DNA of 5,557 nt from Frankiales bacterium (lineage in GTDB: Bacteria; Actinomycetota; Actinomycetes; Mycobacteriales; SCTD01), in assembly GCA_025966295.1 (NCBI GenBank), contig JAOPVD010000129.1:1-5557 (forward strand), written 5' to 3'. The notes below the pieces were generated by a model. That model had not been told where the DNA came from, ran no database searches, and saw only the letters and a list, made by a program, of their open reading frames with translations. This document shows positions 1-5,557 of this stretch, in pieces. The first letter of the stretch is position 1. Each line of letters opens with the position of its first letter. The position numbers were made by a program, and so were the translations under genes.

Positions 1-1634
1 GAGGCCAGCTCGCCCTCGAGCCGGACCAGCCGCACCCCGTCGGACTCCAGCCAGCGCAGCACGCAGCCGACCTCCTCGGCGGTCGCGGCCGGCAGCGGCC
101 CCGGCCCGGGCAGCACGGTCTCAGCGGTCGCGACGAGAGCGTCGACGTACGGCCCCGGGTGCGCGCCGCGGGGGATCACGCCGGCGGCCGCGAGCCGGCC
201 GTGCCGGACCACCGACACCTCCCAGCCGAGGTCGGCCGTCGGGCGGGCGGCCACCAGCTCGGGGACGGAGGTCAGCGCCACGATCCGCTGCAGCGACGCC
301 ACCGACCGGACCAGCGCTGCCAGCCGGTCGCGCTGGAAGGCCGCGTCCTCGTAGCGCTGATCGGCTGCCAGCTCGGCGATCCGGGTGGTCAGCCGCTCCA
401 CCACCGCCGAGGCGTCAGCCCGCACGAGGGTCCGGAAGGCGTCGGCGTGCCGGGCGTAGAGCTCGACCGACTCGCCCTGCTCCGGGCCCAGGCAGGGCGC
501 GCCGCAGCGGCCCATCTCGGCGAGCACGCAGGCCGTCGACGGGGTGCGGATGAACAGCCGTTTGCTGCACTGCCGCAGCGGGATCGCCTCGTGCACCGCG
601 GCGACGACCAGCTCCGCGGTGCGGCTGCTGGAGAACGGTCCCAGGTAGGCCGCGCCGTCGTCGGCCACCTTGCGCACCAGCGACAGCCGCGGGAACGGCT
701 CGGCCGTCAGCTTCACCCAGGAGACCTTCTCGGGGAACTTGGAGCGGCGGTTGTAGCGCGGCCGGTGCTCGGCGATCAGCCGCAGCTCACGCACCTCGGC
801 CTCCAGCTCGGTGGCGCACACCACCGGGTCCACCCGCTCGGCGAGGCCGACCATCTCCGCCATCCGGGTGCGCATCTCCGAGGCCGTGAAGTAGGTGCGC
901 ACCCGGGCCTTCAGGTCGCGGGACTTGCCGACGTACAGCACCCGGTCCTGGGCGTCCTTGAACAGGTAGACGCCCGGGGCGTGCGGGAGCGGGTCGGCGA
1001 GGTGCCGCTTGCGGCGCTGCTGCGGGGTGACCTGCGCGGAGAAGGTGGTGAGCTCCTCGAGCGAGTGCACGCCGAGGTTGCCGAGCCGCCCGATCAGGCC
1101 GTGCAGCACATCGACGGTCGCCCGGGCGTCGTGCAGCGCCCGGTGGTCCGGCGTGGTGCTGGTGCGGAACAGCCGGGACAGCGAGGACAGCTTGCAGTCC
1201 GGCGCCTCGTCGCGGGTCAGCACCCGGCGCGCCAGCCGGGCGGTGTCCAGCGACGGGGGAGCGGGCCAGCGCAGCCCCAGCCCCTCGCAGCCGGCCCGCA
1301 GGAAGCCCAGGTCGAACGGCGCGTTGTGCGCCACCACCACGGTGTCGCGCATGAACTCCAAGAACGCGGGCAGCACCTCCCCCAGCCGGGGGGCGCCCGC
1401 GACCATCGCGTCGGTGATCCCGGTGAGCACGGCGATGAAGGGCGGGATGGCCTGCGCCGGGTTGACCAGGGTCTGGAACTCGCCGAGCACCTCGCCCCCG
1501 CGGACCTTGACCGCTCCGATCTCGGTGATGGCGCAGTCGCGGTGCGAGCCGCCGGTCGTCTCCAGGTCGACGACGACGAACGTGGTGTCCCGCAGTGGGG
1601 TCCCCAGCTCGTCGAACGTCCCCTGCACCAGCAC
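1..1634 (-). CDS. DEDDh exonuclease / UvrC-like GIY-YIG nuclease fusion (3' end outside window)
   Basis: Probable DNA-repair nuclease of the mycobacterial Rv2191 type; 544 residues are visible and the C-terminus lies beyond the left edge. Seen: an N-terminal DnaQ/epsilon-like 3'-5' exonuclease (about residues 17-185) with VVVDLETTGG (D23, E25), AHNAPFD (D108) and HRALHD (H164, D169), so all DEDDh catalytic residues are present. A GIY-YIG domain follows (about 217-297) with PGVYLF, VLYVGKS, LKARVR (R244) and RPRYN. Next comes the UvrC middle region: YLGPF, four cysteines C356, C369, C377 and C381, and a UVR-like helix (about 425-446, YEDAAFQRDRL), which in UvrC contacts UvrB. The UvrC RNase H-like and HhH domains are not seen by residue 544, and known family members of about 600-650 residues lack them. 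The GTG start is chosen because the family-typical QGTFDELGTPL begins right after it. There is no Shine-Dalgarno, and a TAGCGT box 7 bases upstream suggests leaderless expression; GTG at 1628 is an alternative. Family assignment is firm; the exact substrate is not known from sequence. Confidence 0.93.
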   Translation of the reverse strand, partial: MLVQGTFDELGTPLRDTTFVVVDLETTGGSHRDCAITEIGAVKVRGGEVLGEFQTLVNPAQAIPPFIAVLTGITDAMVAGAPRLGEVLPAFLEFMRDTVVVAHNAPFDLGFLRAGCEGLGLRWPAPPSLDTARLARRVLTRDEAPDCKLSSLSRLFRTSTTPDHRALHDARATVDVLHGLIGRLGNLGVHSLEELTTFSAQVTPQQRRKRHLADPLPHAPGVYLFKDAQDRVLYVGKSRDLKARVRTYFTASEMRTRMAEMVGLAERVDPVVCATELEAEVRELRLIAEHRPRYNRRSKFPEKVSWVKLTAEPFPRLSLVRKVADDGAAYLGPFSSSRTAELVVAAVHEAIPLRQCSKRLFIRTPSTACVLAEMGRCGAPCLGPEQGESVELYARHADAFRTLVRADASAVVERLTTRIAELAADQRYEDAAFQRDRLAALVRSVASLQRIVALTSVPELVAARPTADLGWEVSVVRHGRLAAAGVIPRGAHPGPYVDALVATAETVLPGPGPLPAATAEEVGCVLRWLESDGVRLVRLEGELA

Positions 1635-1641
1635 GTCACGA

Positions 1642-1647
1642 ACGCTA
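1642..1647 (-). promoter_or_regulatory. Candidate -10 box (TAGCGT) for the nuclease gene, leaderless
   Basis: Read on the minus strand, TAGCGT matches the actinobacterial TANNNT -10 pattern and ends 7 bases before the GTG at 1634. That spacing places transcription initiation at or next to the start codon. No purine-rich ribosome binding site lies upstream of the GTG, which agrees with a leaderless transcript. No good TTGACA-like -35 is visible 16-19 bases further upstream, so the call rests on the -10 and its spacing. Confidence 0.42.
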
Positions 1648-1672
1648 GGGGCCCGGTCCGACAGGCGGCCCC
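1648..1672. repeat. Short inverted repeat GGGGCC / GGCCCC in the divergent spacer
   Basis: Perfect 6-base arms at 1648-1653 and 1667-1672 are separated by 13 bases. The element sits between the two divergent starts and touches the area where -35 contacts would fall for both candidate promoters, so it could be an operator. In DNA this GC-rich, six matching bases can arise by chance, and the arms do not extend. Confidence 0.22.
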
Positions 1673-1685
1673 GCGACGCGCCGCT

Positions 1686-1691
1686 TAGGGT
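1686..1691 (+). promoter_or_regulatory. Candidate -10 box (TAGGGT) for the hydrolase-ABC operon
   Basis: TAGGGT fits the TANNNT actinobacterial -10 pattern. Initiation 6-7 bases downstream would start the mRNA around 1698, giving a very short leader that still contains AGGAGG (1698-1703) before the ATG at 1709. No recognisable -35 is present at 1662-1668. This is a weak call, based on one short motif and its position. Confidence 0.3.
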
Positions 1692-1693
1692 CG

Positions 1694-1703
1694 AAGGAGG
1701 AGG
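1694..1703 (+). promoter_or_regulatory. Strong Shine-Dalgarno that sets the ATG start of the fusion gene
   Basis: AAGGAGGAGG contains two overlapping GGAGG cores (1696-1700 and 1699-1703), 8 and 5 bases before ATG at 1709. An in-frame GTG at 1703 overlaps the second core and lies only 2 bases after the first, so it is a poor start; ATG 1709 is preferred. Confidence 0.8.
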
Positions 1704-1708
1704 TGCGG

Positions 1709-4336
1709 ATGGCACGCAAGGGCCTTCGCGGGCAGCGGCTCGTGACGGCGGTGATCGGCGTGCTGGCGCTCTCCACCCTGACGACCGGCCTGGCCAACGT
1801 CGACAGCGCGGACAGCAGCCCGTCGGTGCGGACCGTCGACGAGACCGTCACGGTGCCGGGCGGGCCGACCTACCCGCGGCCGGTGCGGCTCCGCACGACG
1901 CTGTACCTGCCGAGCAGCGCCACCCCGACCCGGCCGGCGCCGGCGGTCATCGTGTCGCCCGGCTTCGGGCAGACCAAGGAGTCGGTCCGGGTCGAGGCCC
2001 GCGACCTGGCCACGCGCGGCTACGTCGTGCTGGCCTGGACGATGCGCGGCTTCAACAACCCGCTCGGCGCCGACAACGGGAAGATCGCGCTCGACGCGCC
2101 CGACACCGAGGTCGCCGACGTGCGCCGGCTCATCGACCGGCTGGCGCAGCGCCCGGACGTCCTGCAGGATGGCAGCGGCGACCCGCGGGTCGCCCTCATC
2201 GGGGCGTCGTACGGCGGCGGCGTGTCGCTGCTGGGGGCCGCCTACGACCGCCGGGTGGACGCCATCGTGCCGGTCATCACCTGGCACGACCTGGCTTCGG
2301 CGCTGGTGCCGGGCGGCGTCTTCAAGGCGCAGTACGCCGCGGTCTTCTTCGCCGGTGCCGGCAGCGGCTGCGGGTTGTTCGCCCAGCGGGTCTGCCAGAC
2401 CTACAACCGCATCGCGCAGACCGGCCGCGCGACCCCCGCGGACCTCAAGCTGCTGGAGTTCTCGAGCGTCTCCTCCGTGATCGACCGGCTGCGCGTCCCG
2501 ACGCTGCTCATCCAGGGCGAGGACGACACGCTGTTCCCGCTGTCGGAGTCGCTGGCGACGGCCACCGCGCTCCACCAGGCCGGCACCCCGGTACAGCTGG
2601 CCTGGCTGAAGGGCGGCCACGACAAGCCGTTCGGCAAGGACCGCGAGGCCACCATCCGGTCGCTGACCGCCACCTGGCTGCAGCGCTGGCTGCGCAAGGA
2701 CACCGCGACCGTGACCGGCCCCGTCTTCCGCTGGGACCGCAGCGCCGGCGACCCCGGTACGGCGGGCAGCCTGCCGCCGCTGCGGGAGGCCGACGTCGTG
2801 CGCCTGTCGGGGCAGGCCACCTGGCAGATCACCAACCCGCCGGGCGGCCGGCCGGCCTCGATCAGCTCGGTCCCGGGGGCCGGTGACCTGGCCGCGATCG
2901 CGTCCGGGCTGGGCTTCGACATCCCGGGCCAGACCGCGAGGTGGGACTCAGCGGTCCTGGGCTCGACCCGGGAGATGCTGGGCGCCGGCGCGCTGCGCGT
3001 CCACGTCCGGTCCACCAGCGGCGAGGCGGTGCTGTTCGCCAAGGTCTCCGACGTCGCGCCGGACGGCAGCGCCACGCTGCCCGGCGGTGAGGTGGCCCCG
3101 ATCCGGGTCACCGGCGTCGGCGGCCAGGGACGGGACGTGACGATCCCGCTGCCGACGCTCGCCCACGTCTTCCCGTCGGGCAACCGGATCCGGGTGTCGC
3201 TGTCCAGCACCGACCTGGGGTACGCCGGTCCGCCCGCGCCGGCGTCGTACACGGTCTCGATCGCACCGGCGACCGCGCTGACGCTGCCGCTGGTGCCGCT
3301 CACCGGCGGCAACGGCTACACGTCGCTGGCCGTCGTGAGCGCCCTGCTCGCGGGCCTGGTCCTGCTGCTGGCCGGCGCCATCGTGCTGCGACGGCACCGC
3401 CGGTTACCGGACCTCGGCGACGACGGCGTGCCGCCCGTCGTCATCCGCGGGCTGGCCAAGAGCTACGCCGACGGCTTCCGCGCCGTCGACGGTGTCGACC
3501 TGACCGTGGAGCGCGGCCAGGTCCTCGGCCTGCTCGGACCGAACGGCGCCGGCAAGACCACCACGCTGCGGATGCTCGCCGGCCTCATCACCCCGACCGA
3601 GGGCGAGGTGCAGCTTTTCGGGCGCACGGTGCGCAGCGGCGCGCCGGTGCTGTCGCGGGTCGGGCTGTTCATCGAGGGCCCCGGCCTGCTGCCGCACCTG
3701 AGCGGGATGGAGAACCTGCGGCTCTACTGGACCTCCACCGCGCCCTCGATGGACGGCTCGTTCATCGAGGAGGCACTCGAGCTCGCCGGCCTGGGCGACG
3801 CAGTGCACCGGCCGGTCCGCACCTACAGCCAGGGCATGCGGCAGCGGCTGGCGATCGCCCAGGCGATGCTGGGCCGCCCCGAGCTGCTCGTGCTCGACGA
3901 GCCGACCAACGGCCTCGACCCGCCGCAGATCAAGGCGGTCCGCGAGGCGCTGCAGGCGATCGCGGCCACCGGCCGCACCGTCCTCGTCAGCAGCCACCTG
4001 CTGTCGGAGGTGGAGCAGACCTGCTCGCACGTGGCCGTCATGAGCCGCGGGAAGATGGTCGCCCAGGGCACCGTCGACGAGCTGCTCGCCGATGAGGGCA
4101 TGGTGCGCATCGAGGTCGCCGGCGACGACGTGGACCGGGCCCGTGCGCTGATCGCCGGGCTGCCCGGGGTCGTCTCGGTGGTCCCGGAGGACGGCGCGCT
4201 CGTCGTGGAGCTCGGTGGCCTGTCGCGCGCCGAGGTCGTCACCGAGCTGGTCAACGCCGGCGTCGCCGTCCTCGGCGTGGCCAGCCGGCGTCGCCTGGAG
4301 GACGTGTTCCTCGAGCTGCTCGGAGGCACGGTGTGA
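1709..4336 (+). CDS. Exported S15/CocE-like alpha/beta hydrolase fused to a BcrA-type ABC transporter ATPase
   Basis: A single uninterrupted 875-residue frame joins two proteins normally made separately. Residues 1-29 are basic then hydrophobic, a signal peptide or signal anchor. About 43-330 is an alpha/beta hydrolase: PGFG near 84-87, nucleophile S167 in GASYGG, likely acid D273 in GEDDTLFP (D272 also possible), and H304 in GGHDKPFG. About 335-525 is beta-rich, like the X-Pro dipeptidyl-peptidase C-terminal domain. A membrane helix (about 538-560) ends in RRHRR, a positive-inside stop. About 576-790 is an ABC ATPase: Walker A GPNGAGKTT (610-618), signature YSQGMRQR, Walker B LLVLDEP (D730, E731), D-loop GLD, and H763. 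The usual Q-loop glutamine appears to be glutamate (E656 in FIEGPGL), as in BcrA-like drug and lantibiotic exporters. A tail of about 85 residues follows. Inferred topology: hydrolase outside, ATPase in the cytoplasm. The only two cysteines before the membrane helix are C221 and C229. The gene overlaps the permease gene by 4 bases, so the two almost certainly form one transporter. Domain calls are firm; peptide versus ester or amide substrate, and import versus export, are unknown. Confidence 0.92.
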   Translation: MARKGLRGQRLVTAVIGVLALSTLTTGLANVDSADSSPSVRTVDETVTVPGGPTYPRPVRLRTTLYLPSSATPTRPAPAVIVSPGFGQTKESVRVEARDLATRGYVVLAWTMRGFNNPLGADNGKIALDAPDTEVADVRRLIDRLAQRPDVLQDGSGDPRVALIGASYGGGVSLLGAAYDRRVDAIVPVITWHDLASALVPGGVFKAQYAAVFFAGAGSGCGLFAQRVCQTYNRIAQTGRATPADLKLLEFSSVSSVIDRLRVPTLLIQGEDDTLFPLSESLATATALHQAGTPVQLAWLKGGHDKPFGKDREATIRSLTATWLQRWLRKDTATVTGPVFRWDRSAGDPGTAGSLPPLREADVVRLSGQATWQITNPPGGRPASISSVPGAGDLAAIASGLGFDIPGQTARWDSAVLGSTREMLGAGALRVHVRSTSGEAVLFAKVSDVAPDGSATLPGGEVAPIRVTGVGGQGRDVTIPLPTLAHVFPSGNRIRVSLSSTDLGYAGPPAPASYTVSIAPATALTLPLVPLTGGNGYTSLAVVSALLAGLVLLLAGAIVLRRHRRLPDLGDDGVPPVVIRGLAKSYADGFRAVDGVDLTVERGQVLGLLGPNGAGKTTTLRMLAGLITPTEGEVQLFGRTVRSGAPVLSRVGLFIEGPGLLPHLSGMENLRLYWTSTAPSMDGSFIEEALELAGLGDAVHRPVRTYSQGMRQRLAIAQAMLGRPELLVLDEPTNGLDPPQIKAVREALQAIAATGRTVLVSSHLLSEVEQTCSHVAVMSRGKMVAQGTVDELLADEGMVRIEVAGDDVDRARALIAGLPGVVSVVPEDGALVVELGGLSRAEVVTELVNAGVAVLGVASRRRLEDVFLELLGGTV
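4322..4326 (+). promoter_or_regulatory. Shine-Dalgarno (GGAGG) of the permease, inside the fusion gene
   Basis: GGAGG lies 6 bases before the permease GTG at 4333, within the last codons of the upstream gene. It fixes the start at the GTGA overlap and supports coupled translation of ATPase and permease. Confidence 0.75.
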
Positions 4337-5136
4337 TCGGCGTCGAGATGCGGCGGCAGGCCAAGCGCCGTCGGACGCTGTACTCCTTCCTGGCGCTGCT
4401 CGCGATCCCGGTCGTGGTGCTCGTCGCGCTGCTCGTCAACGGCGGCCCCGGCGACCGCGGCGGCCAGCCGGAGCTGGTCGACGTGGCCTCGTCCAGTGGG
4501 CTGAACTTCGCGCTGTTCATGCTGCTGGCGACCTCGCAGTTCCTGCTGGTCGTCGTGGTGTCGCTGTTCGCCGGCGACGCGGTGGCGTCGGAGGCGCAGT
4601 GGGGGTCACTGCGGTACCTGCTGACCCGGCCGATCCCGCGGGCCCGGCTGCTGCGGACCAAGCTGGTCGTGGCGACCCTCTACGCCGCCGCCGCGGTGCT
4701 GCTGGTGCCGCTGGCGTCGCTGGCCATGGGCACCCTCGCCTTCGGCTGGTCGGCCGTGCAGACCCCGCTGGCGGGTGCCCTCGGCGTCAACACCGGCCTG
4801 TCCCGGCTGGCCCTCGCCACCGGGTACGTCGTCGCGACCATGGCCGTGGTGATCTCGCTGGCGTTCCTGTTCTCGACCCTGACCGACCAGCCGCTGACCG
4901 CCGTCGGCGGCGCCGTCGTGCTGGTCGTCGTCAGCGCGATCCTGGACCAGGTGGCCGCCCTCGGCAGCCTGCGGACCGTGCTGCCGACGCACTACTGGCT
5001 GGCCTGGCTGGACCTGCTGGTCGACCCGGTGGACACCTCGCAGATGACGACCGGCCTGCTCCAGATGGTGCCGTGGGTGGTCGTGCCGCTGGCGTTGGCG
5101 TTCCGCGTGTTCAGCCGCAAGGACGTTCTCAGCTAG
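4333..5136 (+). CDS. ABC-2 type transporter permease, six membrane helices
   Basis: Membrane subunit of 267 residues, the usual size for ABC-2 permeases that pair with BcrA/DrrA-type ATPases. Seen: a short basic cytoplasmic N-terminus (MRRQAKRRR), then hydrophobic segments at about 16-36, 58-82, 110-137, 156-181, 186-204 and 241-257, and a charged C-terminus (FSRKDVLS). Between helices 2 and 3 is ASEAQWGSLRYLLTRPIPR (85-103), the conserved cytoplasmic loop with an acidic residue and G-S/T-L-R-Y-L-L-T-R-P that touches the ATPase in this family. The first extracytoplasmic loop (about 37-57) is small, so extracellular recognition would more likely fall to the fused hydrolase than to the permease. 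The GTG start overlaps the stop of the upstream gene (GTGA). With a single permease gene, a homodimer carrying two hydrolase-ATPase chains is the simplest assembly (inference). Substrate unknown. Confidence 0.9.
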   Translation: MIGVEMRRQAKRRRTLYSFLALLAIPVVVLVALLVNGGPGDRGGQPELVDVASSSGLNFALFMLLATSQFLLVVVVSLFAGDAVASEAQWGSLRYLLTRPIPRARLLRTKLVVATLYAAAAVLLVPLASLAMGTLAFGWSAVQTPLAGALGVNTGLSRLALATGYVVATMAVVISLAFLFSTLTDQPLTAVGGAVVLVVVSAILDQVAALGSLRTVLPTHYWLAWLDLLVDPVDTSQMTTGLLQMVPWVVVPLALAFRVFSRKDVLS

Positions 5137-5139
5137 GTT
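5134..5139 (+). promoter_or_regulatory. Candidate -10 box (TAGGTT) overlapping the permease stop codon
   Basis: TAGGTT includes the TAG stop of the permease and ends 6 bases before the GTG at 5146. It fits TANNNT with the spacing for a leaderless transcript of the zinc-ribbon gene, which lacks a clear Shine-Dalgarno. The competing view is simple read-through from the transporter operon, with TAGG acting as a weak ribosome site. Confidence 0.35.
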
Positions 5140-5145
5140 GCGCGT

Positions 5146-5394
5146 GTGCCCGTGCCCCTTCCCGGACCCGACAGCCGCTGGCGGTGCCGCCAGTGCGGCA
5201 ACCTCACGCGCTTCGACGTGACCCGCACCACCCGTGCCCGCGAGTACGTGCACGTCGACCTCGCCGGCGAGCAGGTCGTCGAGGAGCGCCAGGTCGAGCA
5301 GGACGTCATCGAGCACGTCACCTGCCGCTGGTGCTCGTCGGTCGACGCCGTCGAGGTGGTCCCGCGGCCGGGCTCGGAAGCCACCGCGTCCTAG
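5146..5394 (+). CDS. Small two-CxxC zinc-ribbon protein of unknown function
   Basis: 82 residues. Two CxxC knuckles, CRQC (C14, C17) and CRWC (C60, C63), are separated by 42 residues. They would bind one zinc ion in a zinc-ribbon fold. The intervening stretch is charged and beta-prone, with RTTRAREYVHVD followed by acidic EQVVEERQVEQDVIE, and there is no signal peptide or membrane helix, so it is predicted cytoplasmic. The matching spacing of paired cysteines and the distinct acidic and basic patches argue that the frame is a real gene despite its size. The GTG start directly precedes PVPLPGPDSRWRC; an upstream Shine-Dalgarno is weak or absent. It begins 9 bases after the permease stop and ends 8 bases before the next gene, so it may be co-transcribed with either. 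Zinc ribbons of this sort often bind nucleic acid or a protein partner, but no specific function can be assigned. Confidence 0.78.
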   Translation: MPVPLPGPDSRWRCRQCGNLTRFDVTRTTRAREYVHVDLAGEQVVEERQVEQDVIEHVTCRWCSSVDAVEVVPRPGSEATAS

Positions 5395-5402
5395 CGGCTG
5401 CC

Positions 5403-5557
5403 ATGGACGCGCTGCCGGCGGAGGTCAGGGCCCGGGTCATGGCGCTCGCCAGCGACCGGCTCGGCGCGCTGCCGCCCGACCAGGTGCCGGCGGCGCTGCG
5501 CGCCGTCGCCCGCTTCACCCCGGCCAAGCGGCCGCGGGCCGGCGCCGCCGCGCTGGC
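5403..5557 (+). CDS. N-terminus of probable NYN-domain (PIN-like RNase/RNA-binding) protein, cut by window end
   Basis: 51 codons are visible and the frame is open at the right edge. The sequence begins MDALPAEVRARVMALASDRL and continues through GALPPDQVPAALRAVARFTPAKR. This resembles, from memory, the helical N-terminal region of the widespread actinobacterial proteins annotated as NYN-domain or PIN-like RNA-binding proteins, where a motif of the type LPxxxVPxxLRxxARFxPxKR precedes the catalytic domain. The NYN domain itself and its acidic residues lie outside the window, so catalytic competence cannot be judged. ATG 5403 is 8 bases after the zinc-ribbon stop with no clear Shine-Dalgarno, suggesting translational reinitiation. 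The gene is confident; the family name is moderate. Confidence 0.7.
   Translation, partial: MDALPAEVRARVMALASDRLGALPPDQVPAALRAVARFTPAKRPRAGAAAL

Noticed and set aside
159..1688. Long plus-strand open frame (about 509 codons) opposite the nuclease gene
   Set aside because: It lies antisense to a frame with complete DEDDh, GIY-YIG and UvrC motifs. Its product is a low-complexity mix rich in R, G, A, H and Q with no recognisable domain, as expected from antisense reading of GC-rich coding DNA.
1703..1708. GTG at 1703 as the start of the fusion gene (877 residues)
   Set aside because: It overlaps the Shine-Dalgarno, leaving too short a spacer. ATG at 1709 has proper 5-8 base spacing.
1685..2620. 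Minus-strand open frame of about 311 codons under the hydrolase, with similar ones at 2401-3312, 2948-3397, 3404-4030 and 4606-5316
   Set aside because: All mirror well-supported plus-strand domains and encode R/G/H/Q- or S/T-rich strings. These are GC-driven shadows.
1009..2886. Plus-strand open frame of about 625 codons spanning the divergent spacer
   Set aside because: It runs antisense to the nuclease N-terminus and then out of frame through the hydrolase; its composition is S/R/P/A-rich without motifs.
3428..4336. Possible separate ABC ATPase gene starting at the in-frame GTG at 3428
   Set aside because: No Shine-Dalgarno precedes it and the frame is continuous through the hydrolase and membrane helix, so a single fusion is the simpler reading. 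An internal second product cannot be fully excluded.
5137..5145. Rho-independent terminator after the permease
   Set aside because: Only 9 bases separate the genes, and there is no hairpin with a T-run here or after 5394.
5318..5527. Minus-strand open frame of about 69 codons over the 3' end
   Set aside because: It overlaps the zinc-ribbon C-terminus and the NYN-like N-terminus, both on the plus strand, and its product has no motif.

Overview
The window is a very GC-rich stretch with strong G/C bias at third codon positions and GTG starts beside ATG. This is typical of a high-GC actinobacterium. The protein style and the presence of the mycobacterial Rv2191-type nuclease fit Actinomycetota. 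A Frankineae/Geodermatophilaceae-like source is possible, but the sequence alone does not prove it.

Layout. Positions 1-1634 (minus strand, 3' end outside the window) encode a DnaQ-like DEDDh exonuclease fused to a UvrC-type GIY-YIG nuclease half, probably a DNA-repair enzyme. A 74-base divergent spacer (1635-1708) holds candidate promoters for both directions and a short inverted repeat. On the plus strand, 1709-4336 encodes an unusual 875-residue fusion: a predicted exported S15/CocE-like alpha/beta hydrolase with a beta-rich C-terminal domain, one membrane helix, and a complete BcrA/DrrA-type ABC ATPase. It overlaps by four bases (GTGA) the gene for a six-helix ABC-2 permease (4333-5136). 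Ten bases later comes an 82-residue two-CxxC zinc-ribbon protein (5146-5394). Then the start of a gene resembling the actinobacterial NYN-domain (PIN-like RNase) protein runs off the right edge (5403-5557).

How they fit together. The fusion and the permease read as one transporter. Two ATPase domains in the cytoplasm would drive a permease dimer, while the same polypeptides carry hydrolase domains outside the membrane. A plausible but unproven job is coupling extracellular hydrolysis of a peptide, ester or amide compound to its transport or detoxification. The flanking genes look like a separate nucleic-acid-processing set (repair nuclease on one side, zinc ribbon and NYN protein on the other). 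The hydrolase-transporter pair could be an insertion between them. There is no gene-free stretch over 300 bases, and I saw no tRNA, rRNA, CRISPR array, insertion sequence or convincing terminator.
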